Positions 62,380 to 64,000 of a stretch of DNA of 64,000 nt are shown in pieces. Numbering within the stretch: the first letter of the stretch is position 1; each line of letters begins with the position of its first letter. A program made the position numbers and the translations under genes. A model generated the notes under the pieces. The model saw nothing but the letters and a program-made list of their open reading frames with translations. It did not search any database and was not told where the DNA came from. The stretch is taken from NCBI RefSeq assembly GCF_002140975.2, contig NZ_CP147247.1, forward strand, positions 1-64,000. The letters run 5' to 3'. Origin of the DNA: Enterococcus sp. 9E7_DIV0242. GTDB taxonomy: Bacteria > Bacillota > Bacilli > Lactobacillales > Enterococcaceae.

Positions 62380-64000
62380 ATGAGAAAAAAGGTTAACTTT
62401 TTTCAGTCCGTCAATTTTAAGATTGCTATTTCATTTATCCTGCTGCTTGTGATCGCAATTCAGATCATTGGCGGCTATTTTATCCGCGAGTTGGAAACCA
62501 CAACAATTAGCGAATATAAAAATAATGTCGATCGTCAAGTGACACAGCTAGTCAATGTTTTAAGCAGTCCACTTGGTAGTGAAGATCAAGAGCGAACAGA
62601 AATCGATTCAGATTTGAAACGTCTGTTAAGTAGTTATTCAAATAGTGAATTTTTAGAAGTTCGAGTAATCGATGATAAAGGGATCGTTCGCGCGACGAGT
62701 GATTTGAATCTCCAAGGAATCGTGGGAAAGAAAAATGAATATGCTGACTTGAATAATTTGACCAGCAATAAATATGCTGCTGTGGAAAGTGGAAGAAGAG
62801 TATATATCAATATACAGCCAATCCATTCCCCGACTGGTGATGCAGTCATTGGGGCTGTTTTTGTTAAAAGTAATATTGAAAGCAAGTACGAGGAAGTCAC
62901 TAACATTGCTCGAATTTTTTTCACGGCTTCATTGATTGCAGGCGTGATTTCAATTATTGTGACCTTGCTGATTTCTCGATCGATCACACAGCCGATCGGT
63001 GAAATGAAGGAACAAGCCCTTCGAATCGCACGAGGCGATTATAGTGGGAAAGTCAAGGTTTATGGAAAAGACGAGCTTGGTCAATTGGCAGAAACGTTTA
63101 ATCAATTGAGCGAGCGAGTGGAAGAAGCTCAAGAAACAATGGAGTCAGAACGAAACCGTTTAGATAGTGTGTTGACTCATATGACTGATGGCGTTGTTGC
63201 GGCAGACCGCCGTGGGAAGGTCATCACGATCAATGAGATGGCTACGACATTACTGAATGTAAAGGCAGAGGAAGCCATTGGCATGTCTCTGTTGGAGCTG
63301 TTGGATATTGACGAGGACTATACCTTGCGGAAGCTTTTGGAAGAACCGGATGAGCTGCTGATCGATCGCTCACAATCTGATGAAGAAGCAGATCAGATGA
63401 TCCTTAAGGTTGATTTTGCTATGATCAGACGCGAATCTGGATTTATTACTGGGCTGGTCTGCGTAATGCACGATGTAACGGAACAGGAGAAAAATGAGCG
63501 GGAACGTCGGGAGTTTGTATCGAATGTCTCTCATGAGTTACGTACACCGCTAACGAGTATGCGAAGTTATATTGAAGCGTTGAATGAAGGCGCCTGGCAA
63601 AATCCGGAAGTTGCGCCGGATTTCTTAAGAGTTACCTTGGAAGAAACGGACCGCATGATTCGTATGATCAATGATTTGCTGAATCTGTCACGGATGGACT
63701 CAGGAAATTCTGAGCTTCAATTAGAATATGTCAATTTCAATGAGCTGATTAATTTTGTCTTGGACCGTTTTGATATGATGGTTGAGAATAATGATAAGAA
63801 ATTTACGATTCGTCGGGAATTTACTAAGCGGGATCTTTGGGTGGAGTTGGACCCGGATAAAATCATTCAGGTGTTGGATAATATCATGAACAATGCCATA
63901 AAATATTCTCCAGACGGAGGAGAAATCATCTGTCGATTACTTGAAACGCATAGTAATGTTGTTTTCAGTATTACTGATAATGGCTTGGGTATCCCGAAAA
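62380..64000 (+). CDS. walK: Sensor histidine kinase WalK (3' truncated by window edge)
   Basis: The first 540 or so residues are present without frameshift. A membrane segment lies at 14-32, followed by an extracytoplasmic PAS-like sensor (about 33-180) and a second membrane segment (about 183-203). HAMP (SRSITQPIGEMKEQALRIARGDYSGKV) and a cytoplasmic PAS domain (about 255-370) follow. The H-box FVSNVSHELRTPLTSM holds His385, and the N-box VLDNIMNNAIKYSPDGG and the start of the G1 box DNGLGIPK are seen. AGGAG precedes the ATG. Partner of WalR; the downstream walHIJ genes lie outside the window. Confidence 0.95.
   Translation, partial: MRKKVNFFQSVNFKIAISFILLLVIAIQIIGGYFIRELETTTISEYKNNVDRQVTQLVNVLSSPLGSEDQERTEIDSDLKRLLSSYSNSEFLEVRVIDDKGIVRATSDLNLQGIVGKKNEYADLNNLTSNKYAAVESGRRVYINIQPIHSPTGDAVIGAVFVKSNIESKYEEVTNIARIFFTASLIAGVISIIVTLLISRSITQPIGEMKEQALRIARGDYSGKVKVYGKDELGQLAETFNQLSERVEEAQETMESERNRLDSVLTHMTDGVVAADRRGKVITINEMATTLLNVKAEEAIGMSLLELLDIDEDYTLRKLLEEPDELLIDRSQSDEEADQMILKVDFAMIRRESGFITGLVCVMHDVTEQEKNERERREFVSNVSHELRTPLTSMRSYIEALNEGAWQNPEVAPDFLRVTLEETDRMIRMINDLLNLSRMDSGNSELQLEYVNFNELINFVLDRFDMMVENNDKKFTIRREFTKRDLWVELDPDKIIQVLDNIMNNAIKYSPDGGEIICRLLETHSNVVFSITDNGLGIPK

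Overview
The window looks like chromosomal DNA of a low-GC Gram-positive bacterium of the Lactobacillales, most probably an Enterococcus. This rests on protein resemblance recalled from memory: a WalRK pair, RNase J2 behind asd-dapA, a yunD-yutD-yutF-TIGR01906 cluster, a pyruvate oxidase, YugP, and enterococcal-style ISL3 elements. Strong AGGAGG-type ribosome binding sites and several TTG/GTG starts fit. The species cannot be fixed from sequence alone.

Layout. 1-709 is the tail of a nucleoid-associated protein gene. 847-22266 holds three copies of one ISL3-family insertion sequence, all with the transposase on the minus strand. Between and around them lie small housekeeping genes: yxeA-like, a short pyrophosphatase-fold protein, yugP, tadA, the small SRP RNA, two tRNA-Leu genes (GAG and CAG), a GNAT acetyltransferase, an alanine-type aminotransferase, an XRE/TPR regulator, nagA, a membrane-anchored nuclease with a SUKH-like partner, a NfeD-flotillin operon, a decayed AspT-type antiporter, and two divergent FUSC-type exporters. 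22294-25375 carries an oxidoreductase, a GH73 glucosaminidase and genes of unknown function.

25727-41844 is a purine block. A guanine riboswitch controls xpt-pbuX. Two sigma-A promoters, each preceded by a PurBox-like inverted pair, drive purEKB and purCSQLFMNHD. Together they cover base salvage and most of the de novo IMP pathway plus purB for AMP. 41905-47968 carries a radical-SAM DNA-repair-type pair, an esterase, a CsbD-like stress protein, pyruvate oxidase and a ZIP metal transporter with a DtxR-type operator. 48389-52043 is asd-dapA-rnjB. Then come an AI-2E-family exporter, ogt, a surface protein, the yunD cluster, DUF1836-degV, an aquaporin, and walR-walK, with walK running off the right edge.

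The most interesting unexplained structure is non-coding. A family of intergenic structured repeats at about 783-846, 27818-28190 and 48031-48135 shares end sequences, and their paired stems covary between copies. One ISL3 copy has inserted into a member of this family. No clear novel defence or biosynthetic system was found. The nuclease/SUKH-like pair is the closest candidate and remains a hypothesis.
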